A stretch of 64,000 nucleotides of DNA from Leclercia sp. S52 (GTDB taxonomy: Bacteria; Pseudomonadota; Gammaproteobacteria; Enterobacterales; Enterobacteriaceae). Below are positions 25,396 through 35,815 of this stretch, piece by piece. Below the pieces are notes generated by a model that did no database searches, was not told where the DNA came from, and was given only the letters and a program-made list of their open reading frames with translations. The position numbers were made by a program, and so were the translations under genes. Where the stretch lies: contig NZ_CP152474.1 in the NCBI RefSeq assembly GCF_039727615.1, positions 3,472,001-3,536,000 on the forward strand, written 5' to 3'. Position 1 is the first letter of the stretch. Each line of letters begins with the position of its first letter.

Positions 25396-28300
25396 ATGGC
25401 GAATTTTTTCATCGATCGCCCCATTTTTGCCTGGGTGCTGGCAATTCTGTTGTGTCTCACCGGCACGCTGGCCATTTTTTCCCTTCCTGTTGAGCAGTAC
25501 CCGGATCTGGCCCCGCCTAACGTGCGGATCACGGCGAACTATCCGGGGGCCTCTGCACAAACCCTGGAGAACACCGTCACTCAGGTAATCGAGCAGAACA
25601 TGACCGGCCTCGACAACCTGATGTATATGTCCTCCCAGAGCAGCGCCACCGGCCAGGCGACGGTCACGCTGAGCTTTACCGCAGGGAGCGACCCGGATGA
25701 AGCGGTGCAGCAGGTGCAGAACCAGCTGCAGTCCGCGCTGCGTAAGCTGCCGCAGGCGGTACAGAATCAGGGCGTAACGGTGCGTAAGACCGGGGACACC
25801 AACATTCTGACCATCGCCTTTGTCTCCAACGACGGCTCGATGGATAAGCAGGATATCGCCGACTATGTCGCCAGTAACATTCAGGATCCGCTGAGCCGCA
25901 TCAACGGCGTGGGGGATATCGACGCCTACGGCTCGCAATACTCGATGCGTATCTGGCTCGATCCGGCGAAGCTGAACAGTTTCCAGATGACGGCGAAAGA
26001 CGTCACCGACGCCATCGAATCACAAAACGCACAAATTGCGGTCGGCCAGCTGGGCGGTACGCCGTCCATCGATAAACAGGCGCTGAACGCCACCATCAAC
26101 TCCCAGTCGCTGTTGCAGACCCCGCAGCAGTTCCGCGATATCACCCTGCGCGTCAACCAGGACGGGTCGGAAGTGCGGCTGGGCGATGTCGCCACCGTCG
26201 AGATGGGCGCGGAGAAATACGATTACCTGAGCCGCTTCAACGGTAAGCAGGCCTCCGGGCTGGGGGTTAAACTGGCTTCCGGTGCCAACGAGATGGCCAC
26301 GGCTGAACAGGTCATCAAACGCCTCGATGAACTGTCGCAGTACTTCCCCCACGGGCTGGAGTATAAAGTCGCCTACGAAACCACCTCCTTCGTGAAGGCC
26401 TCGATCGAGGATGTGGTGAAAACCCTGCTGGAAGCCATCGCCCTGGTGTTCCTGGTGATGTACCTGTTCCTGCAAAATTTCCGCGCCACGCTGATCCCGA
26501 CCATCGCCGTACCGGTGGTGCTGATGGGCACCTTCACGGTGCTCTACGCCTTTGGCTATAGCATTAACACCCTCACCATGTTTGCGATGGTGCTGGCGAT
26601 AGGCCTGCTGGTGGATGACGCCATCGTGGTGGTGGAGAACGTCGAACGTATCATGAGCGAAGAGGGGCTCTCTCCGCGCGAAGCGACGCGAAAATCAATG
26701 AAGCAGATCCAGGGGGCGCTGGTGGGCATCGCCATGGTGCTGTCGGCGGTGTTCGTGCCGATGGCCTTCTTTGGCGGCACCACCGGCGCGATCTACCGCC
26801 AGTTCTCCATCACCATCGTCTCAGCCATGGTGCTGTCGGTGCTGGTGGCGATGATCCTCACCCCGGCGCTGTGCGCCACCCTGCTTAAACCGCTGCATAA
26901 GGGCGAACAGCATGGCCAGAAAGGGTTCTTCGGCTGGTTCAACCGCATGTTTAACCGCAACGCCGCGCGCTATGAGGCGGGCGTCGGGCGGATCCTGCAG
27001 CGCAGCCTGCGCTGGATGCTGATCTACGTTCTGCTGCTGGGCGGCATGGTGTTCCTGTTCCTGCGTCTGCCGACCTCGTTCCTGCCGCTGGAAGACCGGG
27101 GCATGTTTATCACCTCGGTGCAGTTGCCCAGCGGCTCAACCCAGCAGCAGACCCTGAAGGTGGTCCAGCAGGTCGAGCAGTATTTCTTCACCAAAGAGAA
27201 AGATACCGTGCTGTCGGTCTTTGCCACCGTGGGCTCTGGCCCGGGCGGTAACGGGCAGAACGTGGCGCGTATGTTCGTGCGCCTGAAAGACTGGGACGAG
27301 CGCGATGCCAAAACCGGCAGCTCGTTTGCCATTATCGAACGCGCCACTAAAGCCTTCAGCCATATTAAAGAGGCGCGGGTCTTCGCCAGCAGCCCACCGG
27401 CCATCAGCGGGCTCGGCAGTTCGGCGGGCTTTGATATGGAACTGCAGGATCACGCCGGGGCCGGGCATGATGCCCTGATGGCCGCCCGCGACCGCCTGCT
27501 GGAGCTGGCCGGAGAAGATCCTTCCCTCACCCGCGTGCGCCACAACGGCCTGGATGACAGCCCGCAGCTGCAGATTGATATCGACCAGCGCAAGGCGCAG
27601 GCGCTCGGCGTGGATATTGACGATATCAACGATACCCTGCAAACCGCATGGGGTTCGAGCTACGTGAACGACTTTATGGATCGGGGCCGCGTGAAAAAGG
27701 TCTACGTGCAGGCGGCGGCTAAATACCGCATGCTGCCGGACGATATCAACATGTGGTACGTGCGCAACAAAGACGGCGGCATGGTGCCCTTCTCGGCCTT
27801 CGCCACCTCGCGCTGGGAGACCGGTTCCCCGCGTATGGAACGCTACAACGGCTATTCAGCGGTAGAGATTGTCGGTGAGGCCGCGCCTGGAGTCAGTACC
27901 GGTACCGCGATGGATGTGATGGAAAGCCTGGTGCAGCAACTGCCTGCCGGGTTTGGCCTCGAGTGGACGGCGATGTCCTATCAGGAGCGCCTCTCCGGTG
28001 CTCAGGCACCAGCGCTATACGCCCTGTCGCTGCTGGTGGTGTTCCTCTGTCTGGCCGCCCTGTATGAGAGCTGGTCGGTGCCGTTCTCGGTGATGTTGGT
28101 GGTGCCGCTGGGGGTGATTGGCGCCCTGCTCGCGACCTGGATGCGCGGGCTGGAGAATGACGTCTACTTCCAGGTCGGACTGTTAACGGTCATTGGTCTG
28201 TCCGCGAAGAACGCCATTCTGATTGTCGAGTTTGCTAACGAGATGAATGAGAAAGGCCAGGAGCTGATGGCTGCGACCCTTGATGCCTGTCGCCAGCGCA

Positions 28301-28509
28301 TGCGTCCGATCCTGATGACCTCGCTGGCATTTGTCTTCGGCGTGCTGCCGATGGCGACCAGCTCTGGCGCGGGATCGAGCAGCCAGCACGCGGTGGGAAC
28401 CGGGGTCATGGGCGGGATGATCTCCGCGACCATCCTTGCCATTTACTTTGTTCCACTGTTCTTTGTGCTGATCCGCCGACGTTTCCCGTTAAAGGAACGA
28501 CAGAAATAA
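25396..28509 (+). CDS. acrD: RND multidrug efflux pump AcrD
   Basis: AcrD is an inner-membrane proton-driven pump that exports aminoglycosides and other polar drugs with AcrA and TolC. At 1037 residues it equals E. coli AcrD. Twelve membrane segments with two large periplasmic loops are evident. The proton relay aspartate pair is in [16 protein letters not shown]. The start [17 protein letters not shown] is typical of RND pumps. No adjacent acrA-like gene is present, which is normal for acrD. Confidence 0.98.
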   Translation: MANFFIDRPIFAWVLAILLCLTGTLAIFSLPVEQYPDLAPPNVRITANYPGASAQTLENTVTQVIEQNMTGLDNLMYMSSQSSATGQATVTLSFTAGSDPDEAVQQVQNQLQSALRKLPQAVQNQGVTVRKTGDTNILTIAFVSNDGSMDKQDIADYVASNIQDPLSRINGVGDIDAYGSQYSMRIWLDPAKLNSFQMTAKDVTDAIESQNAQIAVGQLGGTPSIDKQALNATINSQSLLQTPQQFRDITLRVNQDGSEVRLGDVATVEMGAEKYDYLSRFNGKQASGLGVKLASGANEMATAEQVIKRLDELSQYFPHGLEYKVAYETTSFVKASIEDVVKTLLEAIALVFLVMYLFLQNFRATLIPTIAVPVVLMGTFTVLYAFGYSINTLTMFAMVLAIGLLVDDAIVVVENVERIMSEEGLSPREATRKSMKQIQGALVGIAMVLSAVFVPMAFFGGTTGAIYRQFSITIVSAMVLSVLVAMILTPALCATLLKPLHKGEQHGQKGFFGWFNRMFNRNAARYEAGVGRILQRSLRWMLIYVLLLGGMVFLFLRLPTSFLPLEDRGMFITSVQLPSGSTQQQTLKVVQQVEQYFFTKEKDTVLSVFATVGSGPGGNGQNVARMFVRLKDWDERDAKTGSSFAIIERATKAFSHIKEARVFASSPPAISGLGSSAGFDMELQDHAGAGHDALMAARDRLLELAGEDPSLTRVRHNGLDDSPQLQIDIDQRKAQALGVDIDDINDTLQTAWGSSYVNDFMDRGRVKKVYVQAAAKYRMLPDDINMWYVRNKDGGMVPFSAFATSRWETGSPRMERYNGYSAVEIVGEAAPGVSTGTAMDVMESLVQQLPAGFGLEWTAMSYQERLSGAQAPALYALSLLVVFLCLAALYESWSVPFSVMLVVPLGVIGALLATWMRGLENDVYFQVGLLTVIGLSAKNAILIVEFANEMNEKGQELMAATLDACRQRMRPILMTSLAFVFGVLPMATSSGAGSSSQHAVGTGVMGGMISATILAIYFVPLFFVLIRRRFPLKERQK

Positions 28510-28522
28510 GATATTGAAAATG

Positions 28523-28552
28523 AAAAAGGCGTCCTTACCGGCCGCCTTTTTT
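28523..28552 (+). terminator. Rho-independent terminator of acrD
   Basis: AAAAGGCG ... CGCCTTTTTT stem with a run of T, starting about 14 bases after the acrD stop. Confidence 0.85.
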
Positions 28553-28616
28553 ATGTGTTTATTTTCACATTATTGTTATTTAGCTAATTAAGTGCTCTTG
28601 CATTTCTTCCTGAATG

Positions 28617-28676
28617 TCATTTACGAAGCATGCCTTCGATAAAATCTTTCCAGTTCCCCAGTTCACGTTCAATCAT
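28617..28676 (-). CDS. ypfM: YpfM, 19-residue small protein
   Basis: The minus strand encodes MIERELGNWKDFIEGMLRK, identical as far as I recall to the E. coli small protein YpfM, in the same place between acrD and yffB. An AGAGG ribosome binding sequence lies five bases before the ATG. Function is unknown; the sequence is predicted to form an amphipathic helix. It is too short for normal gene finders. Confidence 0.88.
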   Translation of the reverse strand: MIERELGNWKDFIEGMLRK

Positions 28677-29064
28677 AACTACCTCTCTTATTATTATGGC
28701 CATTCTACGAGAATATATCATCATTGTGAAGACTTTTTAATCAGTGATACTGCTCTACCCCCGTTGGTACGACTGGCTTGTAGATAATATGGGTCCAGTC
28801 CGATAAATTTTATGTGACCAACTGCAATATTTTGAAATAACCCTGGTTAAGGATGAAAAATTTAATTAGCGACTGTTCTTACACGACTTTTTAGCACCTG
28901 GACTTCTATGCGTTAAAGATGAAATAATATTCATGCGCTGTACATTATTTATGCCAGGCCTGAATATAAAATTAAGTAATAAAACAAATGTGTTATATTT
29001 TCGCAATCGCTTAAACATCGAAATTACTGAGCAATTGCTCTCTGTTAAGACAAAAGGATTCACC

Positions 29065-29421
29065 ATGATCGTCCTGTACGGCATCAAAAATTGCGACACC
29101 ATCAAAAAGGCACGCCGCTGGCTGGAGGCAAACAACGTCGACTACCGTTTTCACGACTATCGCGCCGACGGACTTGATGCAGATTTAATGCAGAAATTCA
29201 TCGCTGAGCTGGGCTGGGAAGCCCTGCTGAACACCCGCGGCACCACCTGGCGCAAACTGGACGAGACGCTGCGCGCCAGCATCAACAATGCGCACAGCGC
29301 CGCCGCCTTAATGGTTGAAATGCCAGCAATCATCAAACGCCCATTGCTCTGGGCGCCCGGTAAGCCTATGCTGCTGGGTTTCAACGAAAACCAATACCAA
29401 ACCTATTTTATTGAGGTGTAG
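29065..29421 (+). CDS. yffB: ArsC/Spx-family protein YffB
   Basis: A 118-residue thioredoxin-fold protein of the arsenate-reductase-like ArsC/Spx family. It has a single N-terminal cysteine in [17 protein letters not shown] and the conserved [10 protein letters not shown] and IIKRPLL blocks. I chose MIVLYG as the start; the 44 in-frame residues upstream lie in AT-rich intergenic DNA and are not conserved. It precedes dapE by three bases, so the two are cotranscribed. Its biochemical role is not established. Confidence 0.94.
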   Translation: MIVLYGIKNCDTIKKARRWLEANNVDYRFHDYRADGLDADLMQKFIAELGWEALLNTRGTTWRKLDETLRASINNAHSAAALMVEMPAIIKRPLLWAPGKPMLLGFNENQYQTYFIEV

Positions 29422-29424
29422 TCT

Positions 29425-30552
29425 ATGTCATGCCCGGTCATTGAGCTGACTCAGCAGCTTATTCGCCGCCCCTCCCTGAGCCCGGACGATGCGGGTTGTC
29501 AGGCGCTGATGATCGAACGCCTGCGGGCGATTGGTTTTACCGTCGAACCTATGGATTTTGGCGATACGCAAAATTTCTGGGCCTGGCGTGGTCAGGGCGA
29601 AACGCTGGCGTTTGCCGGACATACTGATGTGGTGCCAGCCGGTGACGCTGACCGCTGGATCAATCCTCCTTTCGAACCGACGATCCGCGACGGCATGCTG
29701 TTTGGTCGCGGCGCGGCGGACATGAAAGGTTCTCTGGCAGCAATGGTGGTTGCCGCTGAACGTTTCGTGGCGCAATACCCTAACCATAAAGGCCGCCTGG
29801 CGTTTTTGATCACCTCCGACGAAGAGGCCAGCGCCAAAAACGGCACCGTGAAGGTAGTAGAAACGCTGATGGCGCGTAACGAACGCCTGGATTACTGCCT
29901 GGTGGGCGAACCGTCCAGTACCGAGGTGGTGGGTGACGTGGTCAAAAATGGCCGTCGCGGCTCCATGACCTGTAACCTGACCATTCATGGCGTCCAGGGT
30001 CACGTAGCTTATCCGCATCTGGCTGATAATCCGGTGCACCGCGCCGCGCCGATGCTCAACGAGCTGGTGGGGATCGAGTGGGACAAGGGCAACGACTATT
30101 TCCCGCCAACCAGCATGCAGATTGCCAATATCCAGGCCGGCACCGGCAGCAACAACGTCATCCCGGGCGATCTGTTTGTGCAGTTCAACTTCCGCTTCAG
30201 CACCGAGCTGACCGACGAAATGATCAAAGCCCGCGTCGCGGCGCTGCTGGAGAAACACCAGCTGCGCTACAGCGTTGACTGGTGGATTTCCGGCCAGCCG
30301 TTCCTGACCGGGCGCGGTAAGCTGGTGGATGCGGTAGTTAACGCTATCGCGCACTATAATGAAATTAAACCGCAACTGCTGACCACGGGCGGCACATCCG
30401 ACGGACGCTTTATTGCCCGTATGGGTGCGCAGGTGGTGGAACTTGGGCCAGTGAATGCCACGATTCATAAAATCAATGAATGCGTGAATGCAGCTGATTT
30501 GCAACTGCTGGCCCGTATGTATCAACGTATCATGGAGCAGCTCGTCGCCTGA
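29425..30552 (+). CDS. dapE: Succinyl-diaminopimelate desuccinylase
   Basis: DapE is a zinc aminopeptidase-like hydrolase that removes succinate from N-succinyl-LL-diaminopimelate in lysine and peptidoglycan precursor synthesis. It has 375 residues, as in E. coli. The M20 family motifs [12 protein letters not shown] (metal His and Asp) and [11 protein letters not shown] (catalytic Glu) are intact. It follows yffB closely and is followed by ypfN. Confidence 0.98.
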   Translation: MSCPVIELTQQLIRRPSLSPDDAGCQALMIERLRAIGFTVEPMDFGDTQNFWAWRGQGETLAFAGHTDVVPAGDADRWINPPFEPTIRDGMLFGRGAADMKGSLAAMVVAAERFVAQYPNHKGRLAFLITSDEEASAKNGTVKVVETLMARNERLDYCLVGEPSSTEVVGDVVKNGRRGSMTCNLTIHGVQGHVAYPHLADNPVHRAAPMLNELVGIEWDKGNDYFPPTSMQIANIQAGTGSNNVIPGDLFVQFNFRFSTELTDEMIKARVAALLEKHQLRYSVDWWISGQPFLTGRGKLVDAVVNAIAHYNEIKPQLLTTGGTSDGRFIARMGAQVVELGPVNATIHKINECVNAADLQLLARMYQRIMEQLVA

Positions 30553-30578
30553 CGGTTGCCCCAAAGAAGGATAAGCAA

Positions 30579-30776
30579 ATGGACTGGCTGGCTAAATATT
30601 GGTGGATCCTGGTACTGGTGTTTCTGGTAGGCGTGCTGCTGAACGTGATCAAGGATCTCAAGCGCGTTGACCATAAGAAATTCCTCGCCAACAAACCTGA
30701 ACTCCCTCCACATCGTGACTTCAACGACAAGTGGGACGATGAAGACGACTGGCCGAAGAAGGACCAGAAGAAGTAA
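30579..30776 (+). CDS. ypfN: YpfN, UPF0370 membrane protein
   Basis: A 65-residue protein with one N-terminal membrane segment ([18 protein letters not shown]) and a charged, acidic C-terminal half ([18 protein letters not shown]). It matches the UPF0370 family of enteric bacteria. It sits 26 bases after dapE with its own AAGGAT ribosome binding site. Function is unknown. Confidence 0.92.
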   Translation: MDWLAKYWWILVLVFLVGVLLNVIKDLKRVDHKKFLANKPELPPHRDFNDKWDDEDDWPKKDQKK

Positions 30777-30805
30777 TGGTTTAACCTCTGTCTATGTTAC
30801 GGATT

Positions 30806-30844
30806 CTCCCTCTCCCTTGAGGAAGAGGGCTGGGGTGAGGGGGG
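30806..30844. repeat. Dispersed GGGAGAGGG repeat, copy 3 (diverged)
   Basis: CTCCCTCTCCCTTGAGGAAG followed by AGGGCTGGGGTGAGGGGGG. It keeps the TGGGGTGAGGG tract of the family but its hairpin is imperfect. Confidence 0.6.
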
Positions 30845-30917
30845 AACATACCGCACTGGTGGTAATTCCGTTCACTTCCAGAGCCGTGCTTCTCGGTTAC
30901 AACGGAACCGGTGAACG

Positions 30918-31108
30918 TGCCAGGGTGGCTCAATCGCCACCACCCTGGCAACCCGGGCTACCGGCAAGAAAATCGCCGCTTTGCGGTGCCCTCAGCTTAT
31001 TCCTTCAGGCTTTCGGGTCGGGCACCAGCCTGCATCCTTGCAGGCTATGCCCTCTCGGCGCGTCCCTGCGCCTCGCCCCGGCCTTCCGGAAACGCTTCGG
31101 CGATTTTC
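30918..31108. ncRNA. Candidate structured RNA (multi-hairpin, closing stem GAAAATCGCCG/CGGCGATTTTC)
   Basis: Stem-loop TGCCAGGGTGG/CCACCCTGGCA (30918-30928 with 30940-30950), then an 11-bp long-range stem GAAAATCGCCG (30968-30978) with CGGCGATTTTC (31098-31108). Inside are GGGCA-GCCTGCA-TCCT-TGCAGGC-TGCCC (31020-31052), GGCGC/GCGCC (31057-31072) and TTCCGGAA. All pairings were read directly. Strand, transcription and function are unknown; similarity to P4/C4-type phage antisense regions is an inference. Confidence 0.4.
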
Positions 31109-31217
31109 AGCCGGACCAGGGAATCGCTGTCAGTTAATCATTCACCTGAATTATTTTATTGCTTCAAGTACAAAGAAATAACCGAAAATTCTTCCTGGTG
31201 GAACGAAGAGCCCCCCC

Positions 31218-31913
31218 TCAGAAAAACTCAACAATATCGTCGTCGTTCGGCTTGCCGCCGCTCAATGCTTCATCAAAGTAGTGCTTCGGCACGGTAAAAC
31301 GCAGGTGATCCAGCGCGAACTGCATACTGCGATCGTCAATGGCGTGTCCCAGATCGTCGACAATATCCAGCGTCACATCGCTGCCCGCGCGGATCAGCGC
31401 TTCCTGTCCGGCAACAGCATGGGACAGCTCAATCACATGATCTTCCCCGCCGTGGATCAGGTGGATAGTGGTCTCGGTCGTCGCCCGCTCAGGCAAGGTC
31501 GCATAGCGGCCATTAAACGCAATCACCCGCGAGGCTAACCCCGGCTCAGCCTTCACGCTCTCCAGCGCCATGATCGCGCCCTGAGAAAAGCCGATCAGCG
31601 CAGTCGCATTGGCGCCAACACCGCTTTGCTGCTGCCAGTAACGCACCGTGTCGACAAAGGTCGGCATGATTGCATCCACGCGTTCCTGACGGTTCTCTTC
31701 GGTCACGCCCTGCACCGAGAACCACTGGCGGCCATTCGGACCGCAGGGCTCAACGCCGCCCACGCTCACCACCAGCGCATCGGGAAACAGCGGCGCAAAC
31801 CAGCTGCCAATCTGCCCCATATTGACCGGGTTATCGCCGACGCCATGAAACAGCAGCAGCAGCTGTTTAGCCGGATGAACGGGGCTCTGGACAACAAAAT
31901 GGTCATGTTTCAT
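31218..31913 (-). CDS. ypfH: Serine esterase YpfH
   Basis: An alpha/beta hydrolase of 231 residues (232 in E. coli). The nucleophile elbow is GFSQGA, the N-terminal oxyanion segment is LLFHGVGDN, and the histidine is expected in DLGHAID. E. coli YpfH has carboxylesterase activity on short esters; its natural substrate is unknown. It lies downstream of tmcA on the same strand. Confidence 0.94.
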   Translation of the reverse strand: MKHDHFVVQSPVHPAKQLLLLFHGVGDNPVNMGQIGSWFAPLFPDALVVSVGGVEPCGPNGRQWFSVQGVTEENRQERVDAIMPTFVDTVRYWQQQSGVGANATALIGFSQGAIMALESVKAEPGLASRVIAFNGRYATLPERATTETTIHLIHGGEDHVIELSHAVAGQEALIRAGSDVTLDIVDDLGHAIDDRSMQFALDHLRFTVPKHYFDEALSGGKPNDDDIVEFF

Positions 31914-31986
31914 GGCAGTCTCCTTGATTGATAAGCGGGATTCTACGCCTGACAGGCAGAATGAACATGCCAGTTTACTGATGAAG

Positions 31987-33997
31987 TCATTGAAAAAATT
32001 GCCATTGCAAAACGGTGTGCTTCAGCCTCTGGCAATGTTCGCTGTCCAGCTGCGCCAGCGCCTGGTCCGTCTCGGTGCGCAGATGGCTCAGCAGGGCTTT
32101 ACGTCCGCTGAGACCCAACGCACGGCTCAGGACGTTATCATCCAGCCCCTGCTCAACTTTGCCCCGCAGTCCTGTTAGCGGCAGATTCGTCGCCTGCAAC
32201 AGCCGCGTCAGACTGGCCACCGCCGCCGTTAAGGGGCGGTGGGCAAAAGCAAACCCGGCCAGATCCAGCCAGTCATCATCATTAAGGGTAGCCTCACCTG
32301 TGGGGGCCACCGGGATCTTTTCACCGTTCCAGCGTTCAATCACCGCCGCATCGCGACAGAGGCGCTGATGCTCACGCTGGCACAGCGCCTCTCCCGCCGC
32401 GCTGAGCGGCAGCATCGCCATCGCCGTGTAGCAGCCGCTGCTGGCCTCGCGATGGCTGCCCATGCGCACCAGCACAAAGCCACAGCGCTGCCAGAAGCGC
32501 CAGAGTTCGTCGGTGTAGCCGAAGCTGACGGAAAGGTAGTCGATATTGACCTGCTGGCGGGCATTGGCAACCAGCGCCCTGCCAATGCCTTCGCGCTGGC
32601 GGGCGGGATGGACGGCAACGCGCGTCACCCGCCGGGCGGTAAGGGTGGCGGCCAGCGGTGAGCCGCCGTGAGCCGCCAGCGACTGCGCCACCAGATTGCC
32701 GCGCGGACGACGGTAGCCCGCCCATACCGCCTGGCTGAGCGCTGGGCTCAGACCGCCCTCCTCCACCAGCCACAGCGCGCCGCAGACGGCATCGTCCGTA
32801 CGGGCAACGGCAAAATGCTGCCCGGGGGCGTCCATCATGCGCCGCAGGTCGAGGGGTGAGGTCCGGTAGTGGGCGGCGCAGAGCAGTTTGTAGACCGCCG
32901 CCGGGGTTTCAGGGTTGCGGCTCCAGGCCTCCTGCTCCAGCGGTGTACAGACGATCTTCCCCTGAGGGAGGCGCTCGTCAGGTTCGTCATCAAACAGCAG
33001 CACCTCGGCGATGATGCGCTCCAGCGGGCAGCCCGCCGCCCAGCGCACCGGCTCGCTCAGGGTGAAGTAACGCAGCCCGGCAAAACGGGCGCAGAATTTC
33101 AGCAGGAATCCTCTGCCGGTGCCCTCATAGCCCTGCACCGTGGTGGTCAGCAGCACCCGGGGGGAAGCGCGTCACCAGCCGCGCCAGCAGCGGGCCGGGG
33201 ATCGCTGCTGCCTCATCGACGATCAGCCAGTCGGCACGCTCGTCCGAGACCAGCAGCGCGTCAGGGGCCATAAAGTGATAGCGGTCGCCACCGAAACGGG
33301 CGATGACTTCCGTCGCCGCTCTGGCGGGGGCCGTCACAATGGCGCGGCCTGCAATACGTTGCAGCAGCATGCCCGCCAGCGCTGACTTTCCGCGCCCGCG
33401 CGCTGCGGTCACGGCAGCGACGCCTGCGGGCATCGTTGTCAGCTGGTCGAGGAGCGCGGCCTGCTCGCGCTGCGGCTCCCCGCTGGCAGGGTGCCAGTCG
33501 GGCGCAGATACAGGGTGCAAAAGGGGAAATGGCGCGCCCTGCTGCCAGCGTATGACCTGCGGATCGCGCGTGATATGGCGGCAGAAATGTTCAATAAAGC
33601 GTGGTGTAGGGATCGGTTCTGGCCGGTCGCTCCAGCGCAGCGAATCCCGGTCGGCTTGCTGCGGCCACTGCGCCAGAGCGGGCGTGAGTAACACCAGTAT
33701 ACTCCCGGCCCGCAAGGTGCCACTCGCAGCCGCAAAGGCCGAGACGTCAAAGCCGTAGCGGGCATCGAAGATGGCGTGGAGAAACTCGCGGCCCAGGAGC
33801 TGGTTCAGCGCCTGGGGTGAACATGACGGGAGCTGGGGGGCATCATCGCCAATCCACAGCCAGTCGCCGGGACAGTGTTCTTTCAGCAGCAGCGCCTGCT
33901 GCTGCGTCCAGGTCTCGTCCCCGCTCAGCACCAGCAGCCGCCGGTGCCCTTCCCGCGCCAGTTGTTCAGACAATCCTGATAAATTCATCCCTGACAT
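31987..33997 (-). pseudogene. tmcA: tmcA, tRNA(Met) cytidine acetyltransferase, broken by a +1 frameshift
   Basis: TmcA acetylates the wobble cytidine of the elongator tRNA-Met anticodon, using ATP to drive an RNA helicase-like domain. The first part (from MSGMNLSGLSEQ) contains the Walker A motif AARGRGKSALAG and VDEAAAIPGPLL. The frame is then lost at a run of six G on the plus strand (33159-33164) and continues in the next frame with LLTTTVQGYEGTGRGFLLKF and the GNAT motif HPARQREGIGRAL. Five G would give one 669-residue protein (671 in E. coli). Both halves look unmutated otherwise. Confidence 0.92.
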
Positions 33998-34003
33998 CGA
34001 GAA

Positions 34004-34870
34004 TTACATGGCCTTACCGAAGGTGTTGCATTGTGCCGGATCGCCGCCGTCAAAACCTTTTTTGAACCAGCTGTAGCGCTGTTCCGAAGTCCCGTGTGTA
34101 AAGCTGTCCGGTACGACGTGGCCCTGGCTTTGCTGTTGCAAACGGTCATCGCCAATGGCGTTAGCAGCATTAAGGGCCTCTTCCAGATCGCCCGCTTCCA
34201 GCACCCCTTCCTGCTGCATATTGTGGCCCCAGACGCCGGCAAAGCAGTCGGCCTGCAGCTCCATACGCACCGACAGCGCATTGACCTCTTTCTCGCTGGC
34301 GTTCTGCTGCAGCTGACGCACTTTCGGTTCGATACCGAGCAGTTTCTGCACGTGATGGCCCACTTCATGGGCAATGACGTAGCCCTGGGCAAAGTCGCCA
34401 TCGGCGCCCAGCTTACGTTTCATGTCATCGTAGAAGGAGAGATCGATATAGACGGTAGAATCGGCAGGACAGTAGAACGGCCCCATCACCGATTGTCCGG
34501 TCCCGCAGCCGGTACGCGTGGCACCGCGGTACATCACCAGCTTCGGCTGCTGGTAGGTCCGGCCCATTTTATCGAACAGCTGGCCCCAGGTATCTTCCGT
34601 CGTGGCGAGGATCACCGAGGTAAACTTCGCGGCTTCATCTTCGTTCGGACTGATGGAGCGCGGCGACTGATACTGCTGCTGCTGCACCGGTTGCCCGGTC
34701 AGCAACCCGCTCAGGTCGACGCCGTAGTAGCCCGCCACCACAACCACCAGCAGAATAATGATGCCGCCCTTGCCTCCCGGCAACCGAAAACCCGGACCGC
34801 CCATTGACGGGCCCCCGCTGCTACGTCTGTCATCCACATTGTCACTTTCACGACGCCCTTGCCAGCGCAT
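34004..34870 (-). CDS. ypfJ: YpfJ, putative neutral zinc metallopeptidase
   Basis: A 288-residue protein of the YpfJ/zinc_peptidase family. It starts at [11 protein letters not shown], has one N-terminal membrane segment ([19 protein letters not shown]), and an extracytoplasmic zinc-protease-like domain with HEVGHH and a later [11 protein letters not shown] motif. Four or more cysteines suggest disulfides. The 25 in-frame residues upstream of my start are not conserved. Function in the cell is unknown. tmcA starts just after its stop. Confidence 0.93.
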   Translation of the reverse strand: MRWQGRRESDNVDDRRSSGGPSMGGPGFRLPGGKGGIIILLVVVVAGYYGVDLSGLLTGQPVQQQQYQSPRSISPNEDEAAKFTSVILATTEDTWGQLFDKMGRTYQQPKLVMYRGATRTGCGTGQSVMGPFYCPADSTVYIDLSFYDDMKRKLGADGDFAQGYVIAHEVGHHVQKLLGIEPKVRQLQQNASEKEVNALSVRMELQADCFAGVWGHNMQQEGVLEAGDLEEALNAANAIGDDRLQQQSQGHVVPDSFTHGTSEQRYSWFKKGFDGGDPAQCNTFGKAM

Positions 34871-34992
34871 AACCACCTCGAAAATATCATCATAATAATA
34901 AATATGATCGTAGGCGGTTCGGGGCAAGATTACCACTGCAAACAAGGGTGAGATGCCAGAGGAACGGCCGTTCCCCTGGCGATAAGGCGGGA

Positions 34993-35706
34993 TTAGTCGA
35001 GTTTAACGCCCAGACGGTGGGCAACGGCTTCGTACGCTTCGATCACGCCGCCCAGGCTTTGGCGGAAGCGGTCTTTGTCCATTTTATCCAGCGTCTCTTT
35101 ATCCCACAGGCGGCTGCCGTCCGGGGAGAATTCATCACCCAGAACCACCTCACCTTTATACAATCCGAATTCCAGTTTGAAGTCGACCAGGATCAGACCC
35201 GCATCATCAAACAGCTTTTTCAGCACGTCGTTCGCTTTAAAAGTCAGCTCCTGCATGCGCGCCAGGTTCTCTTTGCTCACCCAGCCGAAGGTTTCGCAGT
35301 AAGATTCGTTGACCATCGGATCGTGCATGGCGTCGTTTTTCAGGAACAGGTCGAACAGCGGCGGGCTGAGTTCGATGCCCTCTTCAATACCCAGACGCTT
35401 CACCAGAGAGCCTGCGGCGCGGTTACGGACGACACATTCAACCGGTACCATATCCAGCTTTTTCACCAGACATTCGGTGTCGGACAGCAACGCTTCCATC
35501 TGCGTCGGGATACCCGCTTCTTCCAGCTTGCTCATAATGAAGTGGTTGAACTTGTTGTTCACCATCCCTTTACGATCGAACTGTTCAATGCGCGCGCCAT
35601 CTCCTGCTGACGTATCATTGCGGAACTCGAGCACCAACAGATCCGGGTTTTCCGTGCTGTATACGGTTTTCGCTTTGCCACGATACAACTCAGCTTGCTT
35701 CTGCAT
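34993..35706 (-). CDS. purC: SAICAR synthetase (phosphoribosylaminoimidazole-succinocarboxamide synthase)
   Basis: PurC joins CAIR and aspartate in purine synthesis. It has 237 residues, as in E. coli. The N-terminal YRGKAKTVY and the [10 protein letters not shown] and LVDFKLEFG motifs are conserved. I chose the second ATG (MQKQAEL): AGGAG is eight bases before it but only two bases before the first ATG at 35712. A PurR-type operator lies upstream. Confidence 0.97.
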   Translation of the reverse strand: MQKQAELYRGKAKTVYSTENPDLLVLEFRNDTSAGDGARIEQFDRKGMVNNKFNHFIMSKLEEAGIPTQMEALLSDTECLVKKLDMVPVECVVRNRAAGSLVKRLGIEEGIELSPPLFDLFLKNDAMHDPMVNESYCETFGWVSKENLARMQELTFKANDVLKKLFDDAGLILVDFKLEFGLYKGEVVLGDEFSPDGSRLWDKETLDKMDKDRFRQSLGGVIEAYEAVAHRLGVKLD

Positions 35707-35758
35707 CTTCATTACTCCTGGTGTGATGATTTTTGTACAAAACTGGCGATATTATGCC

Positions 35759-35774
35759 ACGCACACGTTTGCGT
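35759..35774 (-). promoter_or_regulatory. PurR operator of purC
   Basis: ACGCACACGTTTGCGT is a near-perfect 16-bp PurR palindrome (consensus ACGCAAACGTTTNCGT type). It is about 52 bases upstream of the purC start, as in E. coli. Confidence 0.82.
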
Positions 35775-35780
35775 AGCACG

Positions 35781-35812
35781 AAAATAAAAAGGGCTGGATT
35801 CACCAGCCCTCA
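35781..35812 (-). terminator. Rho-independent terminator of dapA-bamC
   Basis: On the minus strand GGGCTGG TGAAT CCAGCCC followed by TTTTTATTTT, directly after the bamC stop and before the purC operator. Confidence 0.88.
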
Positions 35813-35815
35813 ATT

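Larger units (their letters stand above)
30777..31217. other. ypfN-ypfH intergenic insert with Icd-like reading frame
   Basis: A 441-base gene-poor stretch. Besides a repeat copy (30806-30844) it holds a GC-rich block from about 30910 to 31130 with many hairpins. One frame reads RCPQLIPSGFRVGHQPASL and SAGPGNRCQL, which resembles short Icd-like (cell division inhibitor-like) proteins annotated in P4-type phages; another frame reads ACILAGYALSARPCASPRPS. I recall these phrases from such entries but cannot confirm without a search. A seven-C run at 31211-31217 precedes ypfH. The right end is AT-rich. Confidence 0.4.

Noticed and set aside
28933-29064. 44-residue N-terminal extension of yffB
   Set aside because: AT-rich, not conserved, and the ATG at 29065 with AAAGGA gives the family length.
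30911-31297. A 128-codon frame in the ypfN-ypfH gap as a real protein gene
   Set aside because: It crosses the structured hairpin block and then runs antisense into ypfH; the ACILAGYALS part looks like phage-related noise rather than a functional product.
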